A stretch of DNA of 64,000 nucleotides. Source: Paracoccus sp. TOH. Its GTDB lineage: Bacteria; Pseudomonadota; Alphaproteobacteria; Rhodobacterales; Rhodobacteraceae. Made by a program: the position numbers and the translations under genes. Shown piece after piece: positions 7,129 through 13,835 of the stretch. The notes beneath the pieces were generated by a model. It was not told where the DNA came from, searched no databases, and worked only from the letters and a program-made list of their open reading frames with translations. Every line of letters starts with the position of its first letter. The first letter of the stretch is position 1. The DNA is taken from the NCBI RefSeq assembly GCF_030388245.1, contig NZ_CP098360.1, positions 1,324,501 to 1,388,500 of the forward strand, given 5' to 3'.

Positions 7129-9297
7129 ATGACATTCCGCCTGACCTTCTGTTCGTTGATCGCGCTGGCCGCGGCCTCGCCCGCCCTGGCCGAGCCGGTC
7201 TTCAACCGTATCGCCAGCTTCGCCACCCTGGACAACATGGCCGGGGACGAGGACCGGACGCGCGCCACCTCGGCCGAGATCATGACCGCGACGCCCGATG
7301 GCAAGCGGCTGATCTATTCCGACAGCCCGCTGGGCGCGATCGGCCTGATCGACATTGCCGACCCGCGCGCGCCGAAGCCGCTGGGCAACATCGCCATGGA
7401 CGGCGAGCCGACGACCACGGTGGTGCTGGGTGACACCGCCTTTGTGGGCGTGAACACCTCGGAAAGCTATGCCAAGCCCTCGGGCGTGCTGCGCTCGGTC
7501 GATCTGGCCGGCGGGCAGGTGGTGGCGAATTGCGACCTGGGCGGCCAGCCCGATTCGGTCGCGCTGTCGCCGAAGGGGGACATGATCGCCGTCGCCATCG
7601 AGAACGAGCGCGACGAGGAGGTGAATGACGGCGCCATCCCGCAGCTGCCCGCCGGCTTCGTGCTGCGCCTGCCGGTCAAGGACGGCCAGGTCGATTGCGC
7701 CGGAAAGCAGGTCATCGAACTGACCGGCCTGGCCGGCATCGCGCCCGAAGACCCCGAGCCGGAATATGTCGATTTCAACGCCCAGGGCGACCTGGTCGTC
7801 ACCATGCAGGAAAACAACCACATCGTGGTGATCGGCGCCGATGGCGCCGTTGCGTCGCATTTCAGCGCCGGCAGCGTCGACCTGGACGGCATCGACACCG
7901 ACAAGGACGGCAAGCTGGACTTTACCGGCAGCCTGAAGGCGGTCCCGCGCGAGCCGGACACCGTCGCCTGGCTGGACAATGACCATTTCGCCACCGCGAA
8001 CGAGGGCGACTGGCAGGGCGGCTCGCGCGGCTTCACCATCTGGAACCGCGACGGCTCGGTGGTTCACGAATCCGGCCCGGCCTTCGAACATGCGCTGGTC
8101 CGCATCGGCCATTATCCCGAGGGGCGTTCCGGCAAGAAGGGCGCCGAACCCGAGGCGGTGAAATATGCCGAATTCGACGGCGCGCGGCTGCTGTTCGTCG
8201 GTTCCGAGCGCGGCAGCGCCATCGGCGTCTATGACGTGGCCGACCCGTCCGCGCCGGTGCTGCGGCAGATCCTGCCCTCGGGCATCGGTCCCGAGGGGCT
8301 GGTGGCGATCCCCGGCCGCAACCTGTTCGCCAGCGCCAACGAGACCGACCTGGGCGAGGATGGCGGCGCCCGCGCCCATGTGATGATCTATGAGCGGGCC
8401 GAGGGCACCCCGGCCTATCCGACCATCGCGTCGCAGGATCTGCTGGGCTGGGGCGCGCTGTCGGGTCTGACGCTCGATCCGGCCGATTCCTCGGTGCTGT
8501 TCGCGGTCAGCGACAGCGCCTACAAGAATCAGCCGGCGATCTATCGCATCCAGGCCGGCAGCCCGGCGACGATCACCGACAAGATCGTGATCAGCAAGGA
8601 CGGAAAACCGGCCGAGACAATCGACCTGGAAGGCATTGCCGCGGACGGCAAGGGCGGGTTCTGGCTGGCCTCGGAAGGCAATCCCGAGAAAGAGATCCCG
8701 CACCAGATCCTGCATGTCGACGGCAAGGGTGCCGTGCAGCAACAGGTGGCGCTGCCCGAGGATCTGACCGCCGGCTCGACCCGGTTCGGGCTGGAAGGCA
8801 TCGCCATGGCCGGCGATGGCACGCTGTGGATGGCGGTGCAGCGCGAATGGAAGGACGATCCCAAGGGCCAGACCAAGCTGCTGTCTTTCGACCCCGCCAC
8901 CGGCGAGTGGTCCGGCGTCCGCTATCCGCTGGAATCGGGCGAGGGCTGGGTCGGCTTGTCGGAACTGGCGATCCATGACGACCGCCTCTACCTGATCGAG
9001 CGCGACAACCTGATCGGCCCGGCGGCGAAGCTGAAGCAGGTGACTTCGGTGGCGCTGCAGGGCCTGAAGCCCGCGCCGCTTGGCGGTGCTCTGCCGCTGG
9101 TCGAGAAGCGGGTCGAGCGCGACCTGATCCCCGACCTGCAGCAGTGGAACGGCTATGTGCAGGACAAGGTCGAGGGCATGGCGATCGCGCCGGACGGCAC
9201 GGTCTGGACCGTGACCGACAATGATGGCGTGGACGATGCCTCGGGCGAGACCTTCCTGTGGTCCTTCACGCTGGGGACGCAGACGGCGGCGAAGTGA
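7129..9297 (+). CDS. Secreted phytase-like esterase / beta-propeller protein
   Basis: The 722-residue protein begins with a signal peptide (about 1-21, cut after SPALA) and is therefore periplasmic or secreted. The first half (about 25-420) is a beta-propeller-like region with repeated blades such as VDLAGGQVVANCDL and GVYDVADPSAPV. The second half (about 440-715) resembles the 'esterase-like activity of phytase' domain, with GLEGIAMAGDGTLWMA and KVEGMAIAPDGTVW. Known relatives release phosphate from organic esters, though most are uncharacterised. The tandem PhoB-like repeats upstream fit phosphate scavenging. The start is supported by GAGGG. The substrate cannot be told from the sequence. 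Confidence 0.75.
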   Translation: MTFRLTFCSLIALAAASPALAEPVFNRIASFATLDNMAGDEDRTRATSAEIMTATPDGKRLIYSDSPLGAIGLIDIADPRAPKPLGNIAMDGEPTTTVVLGDTAFVGVNTSESYAKPSGVLRSVDLAGGQVVANCDLGGQPDSVALSPKGDMIAVAIENERDEEVNDGAIPQLPAGFVLRLPVKDGQVDCAGKQVIELTGLAGIAPEDPEPEYVDFNAQGDLVVTMQENNHIVVIGADGAVASHFSAGSVDLDGIDTDKDGKLDFTGSLKAVPREPDTVAWLDNDHFATANEGDWQGGSRGFTIWNRDGSVVHESGPAFEHALVRIGHYPEGRSGKKGAEPEAVKYAEFDGARLLFVGSERGSAIGVYDVADPSAPVLRQILPSGIGPEGLVAIPGRNLFASANETDLGEDGGARAHVMIYERAEGTPAYPTIASQDLLGWGALSGLTLDPADSSVLFAVSDSAYKNQPAIYRIQAGSPATITDKIVISKDGKPAETIDLEGIAADGKGGFWLASEGNPEKEIPHQILHVDGKGAVQQQVALPEDLTAGSTRFGLEGIAMAGDGTLWMAVQREWKDDPKGQTKLLSFDPATGEWSGVRYPLESGEGWVGLSELAIHDDRLYLIERDNLIGPAAKLKQVTSVALQGLKPAPLGGALPLVEKRVERDLIPDLQQWNGYVQDKVEGMAIAPDGTVWTVTDNDGVDDASGETFLWSFTLGTQTAAK

Positions 9298-9460
9298 AGC
9301 GCGCCTTGCGCTCGGGCAGGCTGGCCATGACGGCCAGCCTTTCCGCCTCCGTCATCCCGCCCCAGGCCGCGATCTCGTCCAGAAAGCGCCAGCAGCCGGT
9401 GCAGAGCCGGCTTTCCGCGTCGATGCGGCAGATCTTGATGCAGGGGGTCGAGACGGTCAT
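9266..9460 (-). CDS. DUF1289 domain protein
   Basis: This 64-residue protein has four cysteines spaced like a small metal site (C7, C11, C20, C23: CIKIC then CTGC) followed by [18 protein letters not shown], the hallmark of DUF1289. The function of the family is unknown; a zinc or Fe-S knuckle is plausible. Its ATG overlaps the ruvX stop in an ATGA, so it is the third gene of the ccmI-ruvX operon. Confidence 0.85.
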   Translation of the reverse strand: MTVSTPCIKICRIDAESRLCTGCWRFLDEIAAWGGMTEAERLAVMASLPERKARFTSPPSASPA

Positions 9461-9927
9461 GACCCCAGATGCCGCAGCCGGTCCAGCGCGCCCTGCAGGA
9501 TATAGCCGGCCGCCACCTGGTCGATGACCTCGGCCCGGCGCTTGCGCGAGGTGTCGCCTTCCAGCAGCGCCCGTTCGGCGGCGACCGTGGACAGCCGCTC
9601 GTCCCAGAAGGCGATGGGCAGCGGCGTCAGCCGTTCCAGGTTGCGGGCGAAGGCGCGGGTGGATTGCGCCCGCGGCCCCTCGCTGCCGTCCATGTTGCGC
9701 GGCAGGCCCAGAACCAGCCCGACCAGCGCCCGGTCGGTGGCGATCTTCAGCAGCGCCTGCGCGTCCAGGGTGAACTTCTCGCGCCGGATCACCGTCAGGG
9801 GCGAGGCGACGCCGCGCAGCCCGTCGCTGACCGCGACGCCGATGGTCTTGGTGCCCAGATCCAGCCCGGCCAGGGCGCCGGTGCGGGGCAGGGCGGCGGC
9901 GAAGGTCTCGATGTCGTTGCAGATCAT
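9457..9927 (-). CDS. ruvX: YqgF/RuvX Holliday-junction-resolvase-like nuclease
   Basis: The 156-residue protein has the RNase H-like YqgF fold: the first catalytic strand [17 protein letters not shown] (19-35), [13 protein letters not shown] (72-84) and the final acidic motif [13 protein letters not shown] (133-145). In E. coli YqgF is linked to 16S rRNA 5' maturation, and the family is also named a putative Holliday junction resolvase. The start at 9927 overlaps the ccmI stop, and its stop overlaps the DUF1289 start, so translation is coupled on both sides. Confidence 0.9.
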   Translation of the reverse strand: MICNDIETFAAALPRTGALAGLDLGTKTIGVAVSDGLRGVASPLTVIRREKFTLDAQALLKIATDRALVGLVLGLPRNMDGSEGPRAQSTRAFARNLERLTPLPIAFWDERLSTVAAERALLEGDTSRKRRAEVIDQVAAGYILQGALDRLRHLGS

Positions 9928-11150
9928 TCCAGCCCCGCCTTTTGCGCCGCCGCCTCGATCGCCGCACGGGCGGTCGGGTCGGCCGAGAAACGCTGCCGCG
10001 CCTCGTCCAGGATGTCGGCAGCATGGTCTTTCTGTCCGATCACCACCAGCGAGGAAATCAGCCGCGCCCATTCCTCGGGCGTGCCGCCCTGGGCGGCCAG
10101 CCGGGTTTCCAGCCCTTTCACCATGCCCTCGATCATCTGCTGGCGCTGCTCGGGCGTCATGTCCCCGGCTGCGGCCATGGCGTCGGCATCGGGTCCGGGC
10201 AACGCCGGCGCGGCGCTTGCCGGTTCGGGCGGGGTATAGTCCGGCCGGCCGGCGAACCAGGCCAGATCGGGGATGGCGGCGCGGATCGGCGCGATCCAGG
10301 GCGCGCTTTCCGGCCCCTCGGCCAGCAGCCCGGCCCAGATCGGGAAGGCCCGGTCGGGCCGGCCGTTCTGCAGGTGCAGCAGCCCGGCCATGAACCGCGC
10401 CTGCGGATTGTGCGGGTCGCGCTGCAGCGCGCCGGCCACCGCCTGCTCGGCCTCGCTGGTGATGAGGCCGCCGGCGGCTTCGATGGTCAGGCCGGCCAGC
10501 CGAGCCAGGTCTTCGGCGCCGGCCGTGTCGCCCTTCAGCGCCACCAGACGGCGCTGCGCCTCCTTGGCGGCGACGACATTGCCCAGCTTTTCCTCGTGCT
10601 CGGCCAGCAGCTCCAGGCCGCGCGGATCGTCGGGGTTCTTGGCCACCGCCTCGCGCAGCCGCTCGATCAGCGCGACATAGTCGGCGTCCGGCGCGGGGCG
10701 TTGCGGCTTCGGCGCCTTGGCCTCGGCCTCGGCCTGGCTGGGGCGGTCCTCGTAAAGCGCCTGGGACTCGGCGATACGCCGGGCGATGGGCGCGTCCGGG
10801 CGTTCGGGCTGGCCGACGCGCTGATAAAGCAGGAAGGCCCCGGCCAGCAGCAGCGCCAGCACCACCAGCGCCGCCCACCCGCCCGGCGCCCGGCGGGCGC
10901 CGCCGGCGCGCTCCAGAGCCCGGTCGGCGGCCAGAACCTTGCGGCCGATCTCGATCCGCAACCGCTCGGCATCGGCCTGGTCGATCACGCCGCGTTCCAG
11001 ATCGCGCCCGACCTCGCGCAGTTGGTCGCGATAGACCCGCAGGTCATAGGCGGCGGCGGGCTCGGCCCCCGCGCCCTGCCGGCGCAGAAGCGGCGCGGCG
11101 ATGGCGATGGCCACCACCCCCGCCAGTGCGGCGCAGATCATCCAGAACAT
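9924..11150 (-). CDS. ccmI: Cytochrome c maturation protein CcmI (CycH)
   Basis: The 408-residue inner-membrane protein has the CcmI architecture: a first transmembrane segment (about 1-21), a cytoplasmic coiled-coil with [15 protein letters not shown] (40-54), a second transmembrane segment (about 91-109) and a periplasmic part with TPR-like repeats to the C-terminus. CcmI holds apocytochrome c for haem ligation by CcmFH. The ATG at 11150 follows AAGGGGAAG; a further in-frame ATG upstream is not supported by a ribosome site. It is the first gene of a leftward operon with ruvX, and is divergent from soxB. Confidence 0.9.
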   Translation of the reverse strand: MFWMICAALAGVVAIAIAAPLLRRQGAGAEPAAAYDLRVYRDQLREVGRDLERGVIDQADAERLRIEIGRKVLAADRALERAGGARRAPGGWAALVVLALLLAGAFLLYQRVGQPERPDAPIARRIAESQALYEDRPSQAEAEAKAPKPQRPAPDADYVALIERLREAVAKNPDDPRGLELLAEHEEKLGNVVAAKEAQRRLVALKGDTAGAEDLARLAGLTIEAAGGLITSEAEQAVAGALQRDPHNPQARFMAGLLHLQNGRPDRAFPIWAGLLAEGPESAPWIAPIRAAIPDLAWFAGRPDYTPPEPASAAPALPGPDADAMAAAGDMTPEQRQQMIEGMVKGLETRLAAQGGTPEEWARLISSLVVIGQKDHAADILDEARQRFSADPTARAAIEAAAQKAGLE

Positions 11151-11286
11151 CGGCTTCCCCTTTTGGCTGCCGTCGGTGATAGCCGGTTTCGGCGCGGTGA
11201 AAAAGTCAAAGCCATGCGACAAATGCGCGGCCGGAGGTTCGGGACATCTGCGCCCGCCTCTGACGCAATTCGACGATCACGCCGTC

Positions 11287-11300
11287 GCAAGCAGGCTTGC
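11287..11300. promoter_or_regulatory. Dyad in the ccmI-soxB divergent region
   Basis: GCAAGC (11287-11292) and GCTTGC (11295-11300) form a perfect 14-bp dyad in the 204-base region between the divergent genes ccmI and soxB, 55 bases before the soxB start. It could be an operator for the sarcosine oxidase operon. No regulator gene lies beside it, so the ligand is unknown. Confidence 0.35.
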
Positions 11301-11354
11301 TCGAAAACCGCCCCGGCTTCACTCTGCACGGGTCGAGTCGCAAGAGGTTCCGCC

Positions 11355-12626
11355 ATGCCCGCATCTGCAAGTTCCAGCACCGGCCGCTATTCGGTCTTTG
11401 CCATCGCCCGAGAGGCGATGCGGCTGCATACCGGCTGGAAACGCGCCTGGACCAGCCCCGCGCCGAAGAAGAAATACCAGGTGGTCATCGTCGGGGCCGG
11501 CGGCCACGGCCTTGCCACCGCCTATTACCTGGGCAAGAATTTCGGCATCACCGATGTCGCCATCATCGAGAAGGGCTGGCTGGGCGGCGGCAATACCGGC
11601 CGCAACACCACCATCATCCGCAGCAACTATTTGCAGGATCCTTCGGCGGCGATCTATGACAAGGCGCTGAAACTTTACGAGAATCTGTCGCAGGATCTGA
11701 ATTACAACATCATGTTCAGCCCGCGCGGCCTGCTGATGCTGGCCCAGACCGAGCATGAGGTGCGCGGCTACAAGCGCACCGTCTATGCCAACCAGCTGCA
11801 GGGCGTGGCGACCGAATGGGTTAGCCCCAAGCGCATCAAGGACATGCTGCCGATCATCAATATCGACGGGCCGCGTTATCCGGTCCTGGGCGGGCTTTAC
11901 CAGGAGCGCGGCGGCACCGCCCGCCACGACGCCGTGGCCTGGGGCTATGCCCGCGCCTGCTCGGCCATGGGCATGCACATCATCCAGAACTGCGAGGTCA
12001 CCGGCATCGAGACCGCCAATGGCCAGGTCAGGGCGGTGAACACCGGCAAGGGCCGGATCGAATGCGACAAGCTGGCGCTGATCGCCGCCGGCCACAGCTC
12101 GGTCCTGGCCGAGATGGCCGGTTTCCGCCTGCCCATCGAATCGCTGGCGCTGCAGGCGCTGGTTTCCGAGCCGATCAAGCCGTGCTGCGACATCGTCATC
12201 ATGGCCAACACCGTGCATGGCTATCTGTCGCAATCCGACAAGGGCGAGATGGTGATCGGCGGCGGCACCGACGGGTTCAACAACTATACCCAGCGCGGCT
12301 CGTGGCAGCATGTCGAGGAGACCGTGCGGGCGCTGATCGAGACCTTCCCGATGCTGTCGCGGCTGAAGATGCTGCGGCAATGGGGCGGCATCGTCGACAT
12401 GACCGGCGACCGCTCGCCGATCCTGTCGACCACGCCGGTCGGCAACATCTTCGTCAATTGCGGCTGGGGCACCGGGGGGTTCAAGGCCATCCCCGGCTCG
12501 GGCTGGGCGATGGCGGAACTGCTGGCCAGGGGCCAGCCGGGGGCGCTGGCCAAGGACTTCGGCCTGAACCGGTTCATCGAGGGCCGCTTCATCGACGAGA
12601 GCGTCGCCGCGGGGGTGGCGCACTGA
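11355..12626 (+). CDS. soxB: Sarcosine oxidase subunit beta
   Basis: The 423-residue protein is the flavin-bearing beta subunit of heterotetrameric sarcosine oxidase, which demethylates sarcosine to glycine, passing the methyl group to tetrahydrofolate and electrons to oxygen. The dinucleotide motif VVIVGAGGHG lies at 43-52. The conserved stretch TARHDAVAWGYAR (188-200) contains H191, the likely counterpart of the histidine that covalently binds FMN in characterised enzymes. The start is backed by AAGAGG. Unlike the usual contiguous soxBDAG order, the next subunit gene is 819 bases away, with another gene between. Confidence 0.93.
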   Translation: MPASASSSTGRYSVFAIAREAMRLHTGWKRAWTSPAPKKKYQVVIVGAGGHGLATAYYLGKNFGITDVAIIEKGWLGGGNTGRNTTIIRSNYLQDPSAAIYDKALKLYENLSQDLNYNIMFSPRGLLMLAQTEHEVRGYKRTVYANQLQGVATEWVSPKRIKDMLPIINIDGPRYPVLGGLYQERGGTARHDAVAWGYARACSAMGMHIIQNCEVTGIETANGQVRAVNTGKGRIECDKLALIAAGHSSVLAEMAGFRLPIESLALQALVSEPIKPCCDIVIMANTVHGYLSQSDKGEMVIGGGTDGFNNYTQRGSWQHVEETVRALIETFPMLSRLKMLRQWGGIVDMTGDRSPILSTTPVGNIFVNCGWGTGGFKAIPGSGWAMAELLARGQPGALAKDFGLNRFIEGRFIDESVAAGVAH

Positions 12627-12656
12627 TGGCGAAAGCGCGCGGGATCCTGCCTGCGC

Positions 12657-12674
12657 CCGGCCGCCATTGGCCGG
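12657..12674 (+). terminator. Stem-loop after soxB
   Basis: CCGGCC (12657-12662) and GGCCGG (12669-12674) form a perfect 6-bp stem with loop GCCATT, followed by only three T residues, 30 bases after the soxB stop. It is a weak terminator or attenuator candidate and could lower expression of the genes behind it. Confidence 0.4.
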
Positions 12675-12783
12675 TTTCCGCCCATCCTGCGCTGGCGGCG
12701 GAAAATTTCGCGCAACCCATGGGAAACTCTTGCTGCACTTGCGAATTTAGGTTGCACGTCACCATGACCAAGGAGTTTTCTTC

Positions 12784-13053
12784 ATGGCCGAACAGAACAA
12801 GAGCAACCTCTGGCTCATCGCCGGCGTCATCGTCGTCGTGCTGGTGGTCATTTACTGGTTCATGTCATCGGGCACCGAGCCCGCAGCGACGACCGAACCG
12901 ACCGACGCACCGGCCGCGGCAACCGAGCCGGCGCCTGTCGATGACGGGGCCGTCTCTGTCGAACCCACTGCTCCCGCCGAGCCCGCAACCCCGGCTCCGG
13001 CCGAGCCTGCGACTCCGGCTCCGGCCGAACCCGCGGCGCCTTCCACCAACTAA
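12784..13053 (+). CDS. Small membrane-anchored Ala/Pro/Thr-rich protein
   Basis: This 89-residue protein starts after a good ribosome site (AAGGAG, 8 bases before the ATG). It has a short polar N-terminus, one transmembrane segment (about 9-27, LWLIAGVIVVVLVVIYWFM) and then a disordered tail of Ala, Pro, Glu and Thr with the repeated unit PAEPATPA. The tail would be periplasmic if the segment is a signal anchor. I recognise no family. It sits between soxB and soxD, where sarcosine oxidase operons normally have no gene. A hairpin with a GCAA loop follows it at 13065-13082. Confidence 0.75.
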   Translation: MAEQNKSNLWLIAGVIVVVLVVIYWFMSSGTEPAATTEPTDAPAAATEPAPVDDGAVSVEPTAPAEPATPAPAEPATPAPAEPAAPSTN

Positions 13054-13064
13054 GGCGACCGCCC

Positions 13065-13082
13065 AGGCGCCGCAAGGCGCCT
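13065..13082 (+). terminator. GCAA-tetraloop hairpin after the 89-aa gene
   Basis: AGGCGCC (13065-13071), GCAA, GGCGCCT (13076-13082) is a perfect 7-bp stem closed by a stable GNRA tetraloop, 12 bases after the stop codon. There is no U-run behind it, so termination would have to be partial or factor-dependent; it may instead protect the mRNA end. Confidence 0.5.
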
Positions 13083-13445
13083 TCCCTGCCAAGGACCGGG
13101 GGGCCTTCCGCCCCTCGGTTCCCGGTCATGTCCGGCCTGCGACGATGATGCGCCGCGCCGGTCTGTCCGGCGTCCGGCCCGGCCTTGCCGCAGCCAGCCT
13201 CGGCAGCCTGCTTTCCTTTTCCGTCCGCAGCCTCCACACCGGCCAACCGTGCCGTGCCATGGATCCTGCCGCCGGCATCCGCCCGATCCCCGCGCCCAAG
13301 GCGCCTGCCTTGCCCGTGTCTCATGACCGGGCGCGCGTGTCGGGCCATGCCGACCGATCCCCGTTTCCCGATCTCGCCACGCGCGCCCGGCCGACCGTCC
13401 GGGCCAAGGACCGCGTGCGCCATTTGCCGCCGAAGGAGTGACCCG
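13083..13445. other. 363-base stretch with no recognisable gene
   Basis: Between the hairpin at 13082 and soxD I find no frame with a plausible ribosome site and a protein-like composition. Open frames on both strands exist only because of high GC and read as low-complexity Arg/Pro/Ala sequence. The stretch is unusually long for this gene-dense region and splits the sarcosine oxidase operon. It may hold a promoter for soxDAG, but I could not pick one with confidence. Confidence 0.5.
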
Positions 13446-13835
13446 ATGCTGATCCTGACCTGTCCCTATTGCGGCGTCGCGGCCGAGGAAACCGAGCTGC
13501 AGCCGGGTGGCGAAGCCCATCTGAAGCGCTTCGGCCCCGGTTCGACGGACGAGGAATTCGAGACCTATCTGTTCGCCCGCAAGAACCCCAAGGGCGTGCA
13601 TTTCGAACGCTGGCGCCATGCCTATGGCTGCGGCAAGTGGTTCCTGGCGGCGCGCGACACCGCCACGCTGCAGGTCTTCGGCACCTATAGCGCCCAGACC
13701 CCGCATCCGACGCCCGGGATCGTCGCCGCGATCCGGGCGGCACGCCCCGACTGGCAGCCCGACTGGACCGAGACCGCCGCCGCAAACCCCGGCGAAACGC
13801 CCGCTGACACCACCGCCGAAAGCCTGAACGCATGA
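13446..13835 (+). CDS. soxD: Sarcosine oxidase subunit delta
   Basis: The 129-residue protein is the small zinc-binding delta subunit. The ligands of the characterised enzyme are all present: CPYC (C6, C9), H58 and C62 in RHAYGCGKWF. It contributes to tetramer stability. The C-terminal 30 residues (after about 100) are Ala/Thr/Pro-rich and longer than the core of the family. Its stop overlaps the soxA ATG in an ATGA. Confidence 0.92.
   Translation: MLILTCPYCGVAAEETELQPGGEAHLKRFGPGSTDEEFETYLFARKNPKGVHFERWRHAYGCGKWFLAARDTATLQVFGTYSAQTPHPTPGIVAAIRAARPDWQPDWTETAAANPGETPADTTAESLNA

Noticed and set aside
7081..8976. Very long open frame on the minus strand opposite the phytase-like gene
   Set aside because: It is a mirror of the G/C third-position bias of the real gene: Arg/Gly/His/Gln-rich with no domain, and it would cover the Pho-box region.
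11151..11354. Glycine riboswitch before the sarcosine oxidase genes
   Set aside because: None of the conserved glycine aptamer core could be found in this 204-base leader.
12860..13423. Minus-strand frame in the soxB-soxD gap
   Set aside because: Low-complexity Arg/Gly sequence overlapping the 89-aa gene, with no ribosome site; judged non-coding.
13185..13445. Longer N-terminus for soxD
   Set aside because: The frame is open upstream but reads as Pro/Ala/Arg filler; the conserved delta subunit starts at MLILTCPYC (13446).
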